The position numbers and the translations under genes are program-made. A stretch of 25,165 nt of DNA from Acetobacteraceae bacterium. GTDB taxonomy: Bacteria > Pseudomonadota > Alphaproteobacteria > Acetobacterales > Acetobacteraceae. The DNA lies in NCBI GenBank assembly GCA_947446625.1, contig CANFIE010000006.1, positions 1 through 25,165 of the forward strand. The letters are read 5' to 3'. Shown here one piece after another: positions 24,810-25,165 of this stretch. The notes under the pieces are model-generated. The model did not search any database. It was not told where the DNA came from and saw only the letters and a list, made by a program, of their open reading frames with translations. How positions within the stretch are numbered: position 1 is the stretch's first letter; every line of letters starts with the position of its first letter.

Positions 24810-25145
24810 ATGCGCCGCCTGATTCTTGCCGCTGCCCTGCTGCCCTGCCTTGGTCTGCCGGCGCTGGCCCAGAATGGCGCGCGCACCGCCACCAGCAGCG
24901 GCGTGGTCACCGGGCAGAATTGGTCGCACGGCCAGGACCTGCGCTCGTCGGAAAATATCGAGGCACAGCGCCGCGCCGAAATCCTCCGCCGGGTGCCGCA
25001 GCGCAATTACTCGGGCCTGCCCACCCGCACCCGGGGCATCGCCAACCGCCGCTCGGCCGAGGACACCGTAACCCCGGCGGCTGCGCCCACGGCCCCGGCG
25101 CAATCCGCCGCCTCGCTGCCGCCCATCGCCGCCCCGGCCAACTGA
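24810..25145 (+). CDS. Small exported protein, function unknown
   Basis: This is a 111-residue reading frame. A signal peptide (RR charged start, LILAAALLPCLGLPALA core) has probable cleavage after ALA at residue 20. The mature part of about 90 residues is Arg/Ser/Ala-rich without membrane segments. It contains RRAEILRRVPQRNYSG and ends in an Ala/Pro-rich low-complexity tail (about 87-111), typical of Acetobacteraceae periplasmic proteins of unknown role. The ATG at 24810 is preferred because it starts the signal peptide directly and has GGGAG 9 nt upstream; an in-frame ATG ten codons earlier would spoil the signal. I do not recognise a family. It lies 69 bp after the peptidase gene and may be separately transcribed. 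Confidence 0.7.
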   Translation: MRRLILAAALLPCLGLPALAQNGARTATSSGVVTGQNWSHGQDLRSSENIEAQRRAEILRRVPQRNYSGLPTRTRGIANRRSAEDTVTPAAAPTAPAQSAASLPPIAAPAN

Positions 25146-25165
25146 GGCCCCCCACCCGCCATGAC

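Noticed and set aside
25161..25165. Possible start of another gene (ATGAC at the window end)
   Set aside because: Five bases cannot support a gene.

Overview
The window is dense, high-GC, short-intergenic bacterial DNA. Start codons are mostly ATG, with many 1-4 bp gene overlaps. Six periplasmic receptors of the Bug/TctC family, homogentisate catabolism genes, a GreB with an acidic N-terminus and several acyl-CoA genes suggest a metabolically versatile proteobacterium. An Acetobacteraceae (Roseomonas-like) alphaproteobacterium is my best guess and a Burkholderiales member is the alternative; no rRNA or other phylogenetic marker settles this. I found no tRNA, rRNA, CRISPR array, insertion sequence, prophage gene or transcriptional regulator. 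No non-coding stretch exceeds about 180 bp. Layout, left to right: (1) 1-5902. A ThDP-dependent decarboxylase-type enzyme (minus, cut by the window edge) diverges from an operon encoding an alpha-methylacyl-CoA racemase-type protein, an acyl-CoA dehydrogenase and two tandem Bug receptors. The first three genes of that operon are joined by 1-bp TGATG overlaps. (2) 5909-10330. An acyl-CoA synthetase (minus) diverges from thiolase, a type II 3-hydroxyacyl-CoA dehydrogenase-like SDR and a DehI-like protein. Regions 1 and 2 together look like a beta-oxidation route for a branched or alpha-methyl acyl-CoA, but no enoyl-CoA hydratase is present. (3) 10383-11984 (minus). A glutathione S-transferase is followed by a Bug receptor. 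(4) 12063-13459. greB overlaps an alpha/beta-hydrolase gene. (5) 13456-18096. A ketopantoate-reductase-family gene (minus) diverges from two Bug receptors and an argininosuccinate-lyase-like C-N lyase. The 180-bp gap between them holds a perfect 17-bp inverted repeat and a second hairpin. (6) 18109-23516 (minus). An Asp/Glu-racemase-family protein, a Bug receptor, homogentisate dioxygenase (hmgA), fumarylacetoacetase (fahA) and a malate/L-lactate dehydrogenase-family oxidoreductase. (7) 23610-25145. An M20 carboxypeptidase and a small exported protein. The common theme is receptor genes placed beside, and often translationally coupled to, soluble catabolic enzymes. Each small cluster looks like a sense/capture-and-degrade unit for an organic acid or acyl/amino-acid conjugate. 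No TctA/TctB transport channel genes occur in the window, so the receptors are orphans here. The most unusual observations are the racemase-family protein that lacks both catalytic cysteines, the perfect long inverted repeat between divergent genes, the non-canonical argininosuccinate-lyase homologue beside two receptors, and the DehI-like protein that seems to lack the dehalogenase aspartate.
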